NCBI GenBank assembly: GCA_013350335.1
Contig: CM023532.1
Span: 90,585,383-90,649,382, forward strand
DNA length: 64,000 nt
Direction: 5' to 3'
From: Chimonanthus salicifolius
Taxonomy: Eukaryota > Streptophyta > Magnoliopsida > Laurales > Calycanthaceae
A model generated the notes under the pieces. That model was given only the letters and a program-made list of their open reading frames with translations, had not been told where the DNA came from and did no database searches. The position numbers and the translations under genes are program-made. Position 1 is the stretch's first letter; every line of letters begins with the position of its first letter. Below, piece after piece: positions 23,871 to 34,445 of the stretch.

Positions 23871-25240
23871 CAGCCGCCAGTAGAAGCAGAGGAGGAGAAA
23901 TCTTGTTCGGGGATGAAAGGGAAGATTTTCTTTTTGTTTATTACTAGGATGGGACTGGAGGGAACTAGTGAATCTCAAGGTTCCTCCCTCTGCCAGTGAT
24001 TATCTTCGGCAGAGGAAGAGAAGAAGTCTTGCATAAAGAATTCATCGAGATTAGGCATTGTACCAGTGAGAGACCCTCTAATCTTATTTATAGAGAAACT
24101 GAAATACAAATAAAAATGGTGAAATAAAAGAGAAAATCCCTAAATGAAAAAAATACAATATTTAATAAGCAATAATAATGGAAATACCTAAATCTATCTT
24201 AACACCTAAATATATCATAATATGCGCCCTATTAGGCTTTGTGGAACTTGAGTATCTTAATTTGAGTAATATATATGATCGTTTTATGAAAGACAAAGCT
24301 AAACATCTGCAACGATAGTCGTCTCTCCTTTTTCTTTTTTCGTTTGACTATAGTGGACGAACTGAAAATGAACTATGTAAATTTTTATATTGTGATTTGC
24401 TTCTCCTATTTGATTTCTCTTTTCTGTTTTTTGATATTGGTGTTTGTACAGTTGAGACGGTGATTTTCTCCCAACCTACCAATCCTTAATAGCAAAGAAA
24501 AAAGGTCAAAATGGAACATGGGTCAGGCGCTGATAACCATGAAAGAATTTGAGTGATCTTACCTACTTTTCATTTCAATGGAGGAGTTAATATAAACAAA
24601 ATACAGTTAGTTACATATGAGAATCATTCCGAAAGGTTCTCGTATTGCCACAACAACCCAACAATATTTTAAATTTTGAAAAACAGTGGAGATGTTCATC
24701 TGTTATCAATGGTGAGTTTCTTCATCTATTTTTTTTTTTTTTTTTTGACTGAAAAATTGATTCATCTATTAAATGCTTATAAGAGACTTACCTCTATTTG
24801 AGTTCAGTTGCAGCAAACATTATGCGTTTTTCGTTATGAGATTTTGTTTTGGTCCAATAGTTGAAAGACACTTTCAATAAATTCAATTTTCTATTACTTT
24901 TAAACCAACGCTATTATATTTTGATTTTTTAAAGATATATTAACTAATGTCAAATATATAGTCAACTTCAGAATAAGATAATTAATTTTAAAATATAATG
25001 ATGATACGATAATTCATTCTTGCCAACCGTACAATAATGCGGTTTTTCGGCTAGTAATTTTATTATTTGGCAAACGATGAGAATACAAAATGGGATCCAT
25101 ACATTGATCACCTTCCCTTTTCTTTTCCACTTTCACATGCTGATGGCTTCTGGCTTTGGCTTTATGTAATAGCTGCAGGAAACACAATCAAACAGGTAAA
25201 AAGACGTTAACAGGTAGAGAACCACTAAACAAACGACAGC
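23871..25240. other. Intergenic, with a decayed copia LTR-like segment
   Basis: No gene is seen. About 24040-24240 read on the minus strand resembles 34240-34428 (TTAAGATA..TTTAGGTATTT, then CTATAAATAAGATTAGAGGGTCTCTC), so it is probably an old copia LTR fragment. A T-run lies at 24730-24746. Confidence 0.4.
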
Positions 25241-25250
25241 GGATCAAAGA

Positions 25251-25475
25251 GTGGTGCTGGCATTGTTTCAAGGGGTGGTCAATCAATGGTACCAATCGTT
25301 GGAGCATACTTACGGAGAAGTAATGCGCAATATGTTCGTCGATGAAATATGTCTCCTACTCGATGAAAACTTCGATGAGGCCTTTTCAAAGATCTTACAG
25401 GCTTTCCATACGTGTTCACATGTAGCCAAAGAAAACACTCCTTGGGGCGTTTATTGGCAGTCTAAAAGAAGATAA
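25251..25475 (+). CDS. Unrecognised 74-residue ORF, possible exon relic
   Basis: I do not recognise this product. The frame is less AT-biased than its surroundings and reads like a soluble protein, with an acidic amphipathic stretch (FVDEICLLLDENFDEAFSKIL) and no stop until TAA. It is already open upstream of the first Met. It could be the last exon or a captured fragment of a host gene, or chance. No promoter, partner exon or transposase motif is visible. Confidence 0.3.
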   Translation: MVLALFQGVVNQWYQSLEHTYGEVMRNMFVDEICLLLDENFDEAFSKILQAFHTCSHVAKENTPWGVYWQSKRR

Positions 25476-27442
25476 TCGGGGGGAGGAGGGTGGAGGTGTA
25501 ATGGACCAGTTCTACTATGGATAATATTGTTCGCTTTTGACATAACACGTCCTCATGGCTTTGCTTTAAAATGTGTGTGCATACACACAATCTAAAAGAC
25601 CTTATGCCAGAGAGTGGAAGAATGCAACTTAAACCCAGGATTCAGACACTAGTCACAGGTGATGTGGGATAATTTTCACACTCCCAACACAATTCACTAG
25701 CTATTGTTTCTTCACACTCATGCCCACACTAATGGGCCTCTCCTTCTCGTACATTAGGAGGCCTTCTCTCCCTCTGATTCCTGTAGAGCATTCTCTCCTA
25801 TTCTTTGGTGCCACACTGGCTGAATTCTCTCTCTTAATCATCCATGCACCTGGAGTATTTTCTCCCACTCTTCATCTAGTTCGGATTCATCACAAAGCTA
25901 ATTATAATTCAATGTATTTAGTGGGACCATGAATATCTTCTAGAGTGTTAGGATCACACATGAGTTCTAGGTAGAAAATTGGAGTTTCCTCAATCCAATT
26001 AAGTTCATTTTCCTACGTGTTATTTTCTAAGTCGATGTTGTAAAAGATATTCTATCTTGTTCCCGTTGGGGATTTGAATTATGGTTTTCCTCAATTTTAT
26101 TTTAGTCAGATTTCATCTTTCTTGAATTTAGAGTTGCAAAAGTCTAATCCTATTTTTTTTCAAATTGTGGTTATAATTCAATTTCCATGAATATAGGTTG
26201 ATTTTATACAAGTTATCATAATTTTTATAATTATTGTAATTTATCTCTAACATTTAAAAATCAAATGTCATTATATTCATGTTAGGCCAGTGGTTTTTCA
26301 ACAACAGATTATGGATTTATCCAAGATTAGTTGACCCATGCCTAATCAACATACACAATCGGGTTAAACATAGAGAGCAACCATGGATTGATGATGGTTG
26401 GTGTTCCAACGGTTAAACCAATCTTAACCATGAGAGCTTAATAATAATTTGTAAGAATAAAACTTTCGAGGACCAAAATTACAAAGTTGGAGGATCCACA
26501 CAAAATTCTCTAAAATAGCACATAAAAATAAAAGTAGGGGTGACAATTTCTAACCTAAACCTACATGAGCTTGGCCCATCCCAAAAAATTCTAACCTTGG
26601 ATCAACTATTTTCTAAAAGAACTAATTTTAGCCGACTTGACCTAAACTAAAAAATAAAAGTCATGTTGAGTAGAGGAGTTATCCCAACCCTACCACCTAA
26701 GCCCAAAGTTCCTAACCGATTGCCTTTATTTCTCAAAGTCAAATACCCCAAAATGAAGGAAAGCAATCCTTTGCCACCATATGCAACCTCATTTTTCCAT
26801 TTTTCTTTTAAGTTTTAACACTACTTTCATATTCATGCAAAACATAATTAATTGCAATTGATTTTCAAATCTCAAGAGATAATTTAGAACCCGATGTAAT
26901 TTTTTTAAGGTTGGATCGTAGGACTTTCCAGTCTCCACTAATTGCTATATAAAGATATATGTTAATTAAGGGGTTCAAATATTAGTCTGAAATGATACGA
27001 TCGAATGCCGTTTATCAGTAATATGTACTGTATCAGCAATACGTAATTTATATCGGCTCAAAACATATTTTTTTATTAAAAAGTAAAATCATATCATATT
27101 GGTGATATGTATCCTCACGATGATATCTCGGTTTAGTATTGAGAATATGTGACTGAATCGGCCTCATAAAATACATATCATCCAAAATGTATTGTAGGTC
27201 TCAAAAACAATATGCATCAACAAATATGATACGGCAGCCAATATTTGGACCTGTGTTAATTGTGTGAATATGTCTATTTTAGTAAAGTAGTCGTGATACC
27301 TTGTAGAAAAAGGTATCCATTGATTTTTTTTATGAGTAAAATAATTAATCAATGAACAATTATTTACTTAACACTCAATTCATACACTAATCAATTAAAA
27401 CTTTTGATGTGAACATGAAATATTTAATGTATCAAATTGATA
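25476..27442. other. AT-rich intergenic DNA without a recognised gene
   Basis: Short frames only, for example 25720-25932. Plain AT-rich text with no clear LTR or terminal inverted repeat boundaries. I see nothing to annotate. Confidence 0.5.
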
Positions 27443-27982
27443 TAATTTTTTGCGCCCCATTCAAACACCCGGAAAATCTGTCACCAGACATCAAATTTCA
27501 AATTTTTCGGTGAAATTACCATTTTACCCTCCCGCATTTTATCATTCGAATGATTCTTCAATTGATTTTTCGGTTCCTTCGGACAATTCGACTACACAGT
27601 CGAATCGTTCGAAGGATAATAACCATCCTTCAAACGAATGGCTGCTGATGCTACAGTGAAATCCCCTTTAAAATTTTAAATAGTAAAATCTCCTTTAAAA
27701 TTTTAAAGTTATTTTTTTAGCACTGTGTATTTTCAAAATTTCTCAAATTGAATATCAGGATAATCACGATAGCATGATAAAAATATTTTTAAGAATTCAA
27801 GGTCTTTTGACACTCTCAAATGCTTAAAACACAGTATTTTACAAACAAGGGTATCTTTCTACTGTGCCGTAAACACATTTGGTAAAATGCAGGAGGGCAA
27901 AATGGTAATTTCACTCGAAATTTTGAAATTGGGTGTCTGGTGACAGATTTTCCAGGTGTCTAAATGAGGCGCCTAATTTTTT
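27443..27982. mobile_element. Mutator-type MITE with 9-bp target duplication
   Basis: The element 27452-27973 is flanked by a perfect 9-bp direct repeat TAATTTTTT (27443-27451 and 27974-27982). Its ends form long inverted repeats of about 90 bp: GCGCCCCATT...GGAAAATCTGTCACCAGACA on the left and its complement, beginning GGCGCCTCATT, on the right. It is 522 bp with no transposase. A 9-bp duplication and long inverted ends are the marks of Mutator-like non-autonomous elements. Inside lie nested TTCGAA-type palindromes (27545-27640). Confidence 0.9.
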
Positions 27983-29207
27983 GGTATAAAGAACGAATAA
28001 TGGAAAAAGTAGCCAATTTATAATAACTATAGAAGCGTGGTATCCAATTCAAAAACAAAATATCTAGATTTTATTGTAGCAGTCTCCAAAAACGTAGTTA
28101 ACGTAAAACGAATTTTATCGTTCTCTCTTTCTCAAAAGCATATAGAAGTTGCATATGGCATAGTCTTGTTGTTGAAATTGAGAAAGGAAATTATGCCATT
28201 TTAACGGCTACTTTATAACCTTCAAAATTCACCAAATTTGACTTACAAAAATATTTTCATTCTTATATTTTTTTCTTTTGCCATGACAAATGAAACTAAA
28301 TTCTTCCAACTTATCAAATCCAATCTTAAATCATATGTTCTTTTTTTTTTTTTTCACAAACATCCAAATCCTTCAAATATCATTTTCATTTATAAATATT
28401 ATTTACCGTTTTTTTTCTAACCATCTAATCTATTTTTATTTTTGTTTAGATAATCTAATTATTATATTTTATTATTTTAAAATAATTAAAATCATTTAAT
28501 AGATCCCATTTTCAATACTCAAATGAGCCATTGACTATTTTACATCACGCATCGAAAAATATAGCTTTTTTAGTCCAGACATTTGCTATACGTGCCTATG
28601 TGTGTCTTTTCCTTCACATATATCTCAAGAATAGAACTACTAAATCTCGAATCCAAATCATCTATAGTTATATAAATGAATTTATAGTGTCACAAATAAC
28701 ATATCAATTCATTGTTTAATTGATGCATGTGACTTGATGATTCCATACAATGTCCAGTGTTATACTTGTTAGTGTTGAAACTCAGGTCAAGTCAAGTTGG
28801 AATTTAAATTCAACTCAACTCATGTCAAAATGTATTGAACCCGAGTTGAACCGATTCAAATTGCCAACCAAAATTATTCAACCCGACCCAATCTCAATTT
28901 TTAACCTGAATCAACTCGAGTGTTGTTTTATAACTTGGTGCAATTGGGTCGCGTTGGGTTAAATCAAGTCGAGTTGGATGATTTTAAATTTCTAAATCTA
29001 ACCCGACTCTAATTTCATGCAAGTTTCTTCTTTTTTTCAATCCAAACCGACTCAAAATATGCAAATACATAATACAAACTCAATAATTTCTCCAATGGAA
29101 TTATGCGAGCCGAGTTTAAACCCAACCTATAAGACTAACCCAAAGTTCTCCTCTAATACTAGCTGATCGAATTTAATAAAATCTGAGTATAGTAAATATT
29201 AAAATGG
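27983..29207. other. AT-rich intergenic DNA
   Basis: Poly-T and AT-rich text followed, at 28760-29170, by a degenerate stretch rich in CAACTC/GAGTTG-like words. No gene or mobile-element boundary was found. Confidence 0.5.
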
Positions 29208-29241
29208 TTATCTGATGTGGGACTCGAGGCTTCTCACCTGT

Positions 29242-29478
29242 TCAAGGACCCTGACGTTGAACTCGGCGGCCTGGTGGATTCGCCAAATCCTGTGGTAGGC
29301 ACCTCCACATGCAAAGAATGATGCAAGCTCTCTCAGAAAAGTTTTTTGTGCAATCTCGACGACATTTTTTATGGCAGTCAGCAGAAGCTTTGGCGGGTGA
29401 AAACGCAGCACTACAAATGGTAGGTGTCGCTAGAAGCAGGCAGAAAATAAGCACGGCCAAAGCCTTGGTGGAAGCCAT
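29242..29478 (-). CDS. Small secreted cysteine-rich peptide (six-Cys, hairpinin/thionin-like)
   Basis: A 78-residue precursor, the best host gene candidate in the window. The start at 29478 (MASTKALAV) is preferred over an upstream in-frame ATG at 29547, because the TATA-like box at 29551-29557 leaves no room for a transcript start before the upstream ATG. Residues 1-24 form a signal peptide with a hydrophobic core (ALAVLIFCLLLATP) and a likely cut near CSAA. The mature part has six Cys, at 35, 39, 43, 52, 56 and 60, spaced CX3CX3C-X8-CX3CX3C: two Cys-rich helices joined by a turn, as in alpha-hairpinin or thionin-like plant defence peptides. It is basic around the first cluster (HKKCRRDC). 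The exact family and role are unknown. The TGA stop lies four bases before a strong splice-donor match (ACAG then GTGAGA), so the true C-terminus could differ. A solo LTR begins about 0.3 kb upstream. Confidence 0.68.
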   Translation of the reverse strand: MASTKALAVLIFCLLLATPTICSAAFSPAKASADCHKKCRRDCTKNFSERACIILCMWRCLPQDLANPPGRRVQRQGP

Positions 29479-29550
29479 CTTAGTTGACGTGACAGGGATG
29501 TTGAAAGAGGATAAACGGTCAATGAAGATGGGAAAGAGAGGAAGCATGGG

Positions 29551-29557
29551 TATTTAT
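29551..29557 (-). promoter_or_regulatory. TATA-like box of the cysteine-rich peptide gene
   Basis: On the minus strand this reads ATAAATA, in AATAAATACCC, 73 bases upstream of the chosen ATG. That predicts a short 5' leader of about 40-50 bases. Confidence 0.5.
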
Positions 29558-30746
29558 TGTAATGGCAATTTGTTCCCCTTTGTTTTCTTTGTCAGGTGGT
29601 TGCGAGGACAACCTTTCATGGCCAAAGCTCTGACGATTGACTCGGTGTCGTGAGAAATGGTAATTTGTTTCACTTTTTTTCGTTGAGAGGTTGCAAGGGC
29701 CTTCGTGGCTTAATTCTCATGGTCAACTCCTTCGTGTTCTTAATTTAGAAAGAAAGTTATAAAAAATCTTCAATCTCTCTCTTTCAATGCAAAAGTTACC
29801 TCTAAAGATTTTATATATTCATAGTTACTCTTATCTTTTATATTAATATTATATGAGAAATTATACATGTAACACTCCAGATTTTCAAGTAACTATTATA
29901 TATGAAAATTACCTATTTAATTTGTGAATTATTAGATATGGACCTTATGTTGGTAAAGTGTTGGGTCATTGCCCAATTAAGACCCAACGGATTATGGAAA
30001 TGGTTTCAATAAAATTAAATGGGGCTTAATTAAATTAGTAATGCAGTATGTCTAAAAATTAACTATGAATTACTTTAGCCGTGTATGGGAGGTTGACATG
30101 GAAACATATATCATCTAGATAAGGATATGTGCATGAGATGTATGAGATATGCGCATCATGTGTTGGAGTATTTTTAAAAATGAGTCCTTTCCTTTCTTAA
30201 AAAGTGAAACTAGAAGATGTCTAAATTAGATAGAATGCCTTTCCTTGTTAGGAGAGATGCGCCAAAGGGGAGTCCTTTCCTAGTTAAAAACGGCATACAT
30301 AAAATAAGCAAGGGGCGCATGGCAATTGCTAAATTTAAGGGTCGGCAACTTCTAATATTAGACCGATTAGAAGTATTATAGAAGAGGGGCAGCAAGACAC
30401 AAGGGGGGCACGGCATTCATAATTCAAGAGAAGGAAAGGGCAGCCGAGCAAAGGAAAGAACAATAGCAATTGCAAATCTTATGCACACGGTTGAAATCAT
30501 ACTTGTTATTTCAGCACCTTCTAAGATAGACCGTGTGGAAGTTGTATAAAAGAAAGACATAGAGGGGCGCACGGCACATCCAAATCAGCAAGGTCTTGAC
30601 GTTGGGTGTGCTCTTGGCAAGAAGGTTTTCTCAGCTTTGTGAAAGACCAAGAAGGAAGAGTAAGAACAACCGAAGGAAAACCGAAGGAGTCGCGGAACCA
30701 GTTAGTATTTGATAATTTTGTTTTAAAAAAAAATAAGGAACCATAG

Positions 30747-31995
30747 GGTTCGGCCATGGTGTATGGCCGAGCCCCATGGAAGAAAAATAGGGAATCATTA
30801 TGGTAAATTAATGGAAGCATGAACCATAGTGTTCGGCCACAGTGCATGGCCGAACCCCATGAAGGAATATTGGGTTTTAATAATTTTGAGAAGGATGAAA
30901 ACCTTGGACGGTTAGGATGTTTTAATTGGATTTAAAAGAGGGAATATGGAACCACATATGGCCGAACCCCATGGAGAAACATGGTTTAATTTATGGGTTT
31001 TTTTGAAGGATGAACTCCATGGAAAAATATGTAGATGGATTTAATATGGTGAATGATAAAATGGAAGATCAAGGAGTAATAATTGTAAAAGAGAACATTA
31101 TGAACCATAGGGTTCGGCCATGGTGAATGGCCGAACCCCATGGAGATGTATTGGTATTGTTAATGGATTTTAATTGATTAAAATGGAAGATGGTATTAAA
31201 TTAGAAAGTTTCTAATTATGGAAGGAACCTTGAATTATGGATTCAAGTATGGAAGTTAATGAAAATGGAAAGTTAGACATCATAGGGTTCGGCCATGGTG
31301 CTTGGCCGAACCCCATGAATCAATTATGTATGGATCATTCTTGGACTTAGGGTCTATTTATGGTAGATTTAAATGAATGGAGTGGAATGAATGGCAATAT
31401 TGTAATTAAAATGGAGAAGAACTATGGACCACATGGCCGAACCCCATGAAAAATTATTTGGTGGACTTGGGATTTTTATGTCACGGTTAAAGGATTGGTT
31501 ATGGAATGTTAGCCATGAATGGCAACATTGTAATATAGGCTAAAAATCAAAGATCATGGGTTTGGCCATGGTGTATGGCTGAACTCCATGAGGAATGTTT
31601 TGGTTATGGTGAAGGTAATGGCAATTTGGTAACATCGACTAAAAATGAAAGATCATGGGTTCGGCCATGGTGTATGGCCGAACCCCATGAACTTGTTAAT
31701 GGGCCATTTGTGGGCCTTTATATAATGTAAATGAATGGTTTACCAAACCAAGGGATGAAAGGTGAAAATAAAGGAATGATAGCCATGGATGGCAATATTG
31801 TAAATAAGCAAAATTAATGGACCATGGGTTTCGCCATACATGAGGATTGTTTTGATGGACTTAGGGTTCATGTATGTTGGATTAAATAAAAGGGAAGTGA
31901 TTAAATGTTTAACTTAGGGGTTATTGATTAATAAACCAAAGAAGGAAACTAAAACAAAAGGGGTGAGGTTCGGCCATGGTGTATGGTCGAACCCC
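30747..31995 (+). repeat. TTCGGCC hairpin array in solo LTR
   Basis: Full inverted repeats lie near 30747, 30829, 31110, 31287, 31657 and 31966. Half-copies keeping only the GGCCGAACC arm lie near 30957 and 31433. One copy near 31560 is decayed on both arms. Arms are the same as in the LTR at 4827-8184; loops vary (GGTGT, GGTGA, GGTGCT). Confidence 0.85.
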
Positions 31996-32307
31996 ACAAG
32001 TTGGTTTATGGACTTGGTCATTATTGAAATCAAGTGGGACTTGGTTTTAATTGATTGTTATATTATAAGGTAACGGGACCTCACAAGGTGTGTATGATCG
32101 TGAGCGGTTACTGGACGAAAGACGCAAGGACACCTTAGTGGTCTTTCATAGGATTCCACCTCTTTGAAACCATGGGTTTAATGTACAATGTTTTATCTTA
32201 TTTTTGATGAAATTATGTTGTAAAGGAATATGTTTCAAATTGTGATTTTAATGGTTTCATTGGCATCTCATGCATGGCATGGGGTGAAGGATATGTAACC
32301 AGAGGGG

Positions 32308-32590
32308 CCACACTCCGTCGGGGCGTCCGAAAAACCTATGTTGGATACCTTGATGTGCTTTTCCATCAGGAAGAAACCGGAAGGTCCACACTCCGTTGGG
32401 GCGTCCGAAAAACCTATGTGGGATACCTTGATGTGCTTTTCCATCAGGAAGAAACCGGAGGGTCCACACTCCGTGGGGGCGTCCGAAAAACCTATGTGGG
32501 ATACCTTAATGTGTTTTTCCATTAGGAAGAAACCGGAGGGTCCACACTCCGTCGGGGCATCCGAAAAACCTATGTAGGGGTACTTAAATG
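32308..32590 (+). repeat. 78-bp tandem repeat, four copies
   Basis: CCACACTCCGT begins at 32308, 32386, 32464 and 32542, exactly 78 bp apart. Each unit has GGGGCGTCCGAAAAACCTATGT-type text and a stem-loop: TTGATG/CATCAG in most units (32350-32369) and TTAATG/CATTAG in the third interval (32506-32525), a paired change. Because 78 is a multiple of three, several long repeat-only reading frames cross the array; these are not genes. Confidence 0.92.
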
Positions 32591-33241
32591 TGCATGTGAT
32601 GGTAGGACTCATCGCATTTGACATCATGACATGGCATGTTTATATGGTTTTTGACATTATGATATTATTATATATGTTTTGTACTAACCATGTGTTAGCC
32701 CTAATTGGAATATCTACTGGGTGCGTTGCTCTAACGCCCTACTTCTACCCTAGTGGATGATGCAGGAAACAAGAGGAACGATGAGTGCGAAACGGGCCAG
32801 GCATAGGAGCTTGGATGATTTTAGTTTATATTTTTATTAAGTTATTTATGGACTTGTATTTGAGTAACTAGACTTTGGACATGTAATAACTTAGATGATT
32901 TGCTATGGTTGGATATTTATTTGGATAATTGAGTTAACTTTAATTATGATTACAGACTTGACGTACTTTGCTATCTGAAATGGAATAGAACTACGTTCTA
33001 TTATAATTCCGCAAGTTATGATGTTATTCTGCATGTTGATATTGTTATCTGTGAACCGTTTTCATGGACTTAGTCCATGCACACATAGGGTTGGCCAGTT
33101 AAGGGTCGGACTTTAGAAGTTCGGACTTAGCTCGCGTCGTGACGTCTCGCTCTCTATCACTCTCTGTTTATAAAGAAAAAAAATAGACTCTGATTTTCAG
33201 AAAGCAGAAGAGAGTGAAAAAGGGTAGGGTGTTACAATATA

Positions 33242-33909
33242 GGGGCTAAATAGACACTCGGTTTTTCTTTTTTTACACACCCTTTTTAAAAAAACAGGGT
33301 GAAATTACACTTTTACCCTTTCATTTTTTATAAAATGATTCATCCGTGCATCATTCAAACTCTAGTGTCATTCGAACGAATTTTTGGTTTGTTCGAACGA
33401 ATGAGGCTGTAAAGTGAGATTATCAAACGAGGCTATTTCTCGACCGATTTTTACAAACAAAGTATCAAAATTTATCTACGTTAAATTTTATAAACTCCGG
33501 GACTGATTTGAAGTGAAAAGGGTATAGTTTTGAGCTTAAAAAAATGTACTCAAAGAATTAAGGAAAAATGACCTTCCCTCTTAATTCTTTGGGTACGATT
33601 TTTGAAGCCCAAAACTATACCTTTTTCACTTCAAATCAATACCGAAGTTTATAAAATTTAAAGTAGATGAATTTTGATACCTTGTTTGTAAAAATCGGTC
33701 GAGAAATAGCCTCGTTTGAAAATCTCACTCCACAGCCCAGTAAGGTTCGTTCGAACGAACCAAAAATTTGTTCCAATGGTGCGGAGGAGTTCCAATGATG
33801 CACAGAGGAATCATTTTTTTAAAAAAACGAAAGGGCAAAAGGGTTATTTCACCTAATTTTTTTAAAAAGGGCGTGTAGAGAAAAAAAATCTGGGTGTCTT
33901 TATGGCTGG
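33242..33909. mobile_element. Long foldback (inverted-repeat) element
   Basis: Two arms of about 320 bp (33242-33565 and 33578-33909) are reverse complements with minor differences, meeting near 33571. Matching pairs include CAAAGAATTAAG/CTTAATTCTTTG, ATAGCCTCGTTTGA/TCAAACGAGGCTAT and GACAC at the outer ends. The arms contain the palindrome GTTCGTTCGAACGAAC. It has no coding capacity. Its ends and TTACCCTTT-type text resemble the MITE at 27452-27973, so a Mutator-like origin is likely. The target duplication is not resolved. Confidence 0.85.
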
Positions 33910-34239
33910 CCATTATATATTACAAATGTATTAAAAAATATTAATGTGAACTTTCAAAATGAGAACAAGCAGTCTGATTTCACTTTTTAAATTTATCTAA
34001 TAATTTAATAAAAATCTCATTTAAAAATTTACACAAATTAATTATAAATTGATTCACAATAAATAATTTCTTGTATAAAGGAGCTCAGAAGGACAACTAT
34101 GAGATATGGGATGTCTGTCATTTGGGCATTAATCGAGGGCGATATTTGCAATTGGTGTATTTGGATTATTTTTGCGACACCAACTTCATTGTTGAAATGT
34201 AATTTTGAAGAAATTGATATACAACATATTTTAAAGCAT

Positions 34240-34445
34240 ACCAATTGTATTAAATGAGTAGAATAACATATACGGATAATTTGATGTGTCTTCCTAATTA
34301 AGGAGAGACCATTTAATCTAATTTATAGATAAAAGGGAATAAAAATATGAAACGTAAATCAAATAAAGATCAAATCTATAATTAAGTAAATATTTAAATA
34401 TATCTAAACACCTAAATGTATCTTAACACTCTCCTTCAAGCTGTA
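34240..34445 (-). mobile_element. Copia LTR start with polypurine tract
   Basis: On the minus strand CAGCTTGAAGGAGAG (34429-34443) is a polypurine tract, followed by TGTTAAGATACATTTAGG from 34428. This arrangement and the later CTATAAATTAGATTAAATGG text are typical of copia LTR starts. The LTR end is uncertain; ATACA near 34247 is one candidate. The stretch 33910-34239 shows nothing else. Confidence 0.5.

Larger units (their letters stand above)
29868..33236 (+). mobile_element. Solo LTR (type A)
   Basis: This 3369-bp LTR runs from TGTAACACTCCAG to GGGTGTTACA and has the same layout as the LTR at 4827-8184. Flanks are ATACA (29863-29867) and ATATA (33237-33241), a 5-bp duplication with one difference. 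It has no gag or pol. It contains TTCGGCC hairpins (30747-31995), four 78-bp tandem units (32308-32575), the CTACTGGGTGCGTTGCTCTAACGCCC block (about 32714-32740) and the conserved 3' tail (TTGGCCAGTTAAGGGTCGGAC...). It lies upstream of the cysteine-rich peptide gene in divergent orientation. Confidence 0.88.

Noticed and set aside
32268..32627. 119-residue minus-strand frame with 26-residue repeats, and plus-strand counterparts
   Set aside because: The frame is produced by the 78-bp tandem repeat, whose period is a multiple of three. All frames in this array repeat in the same way.
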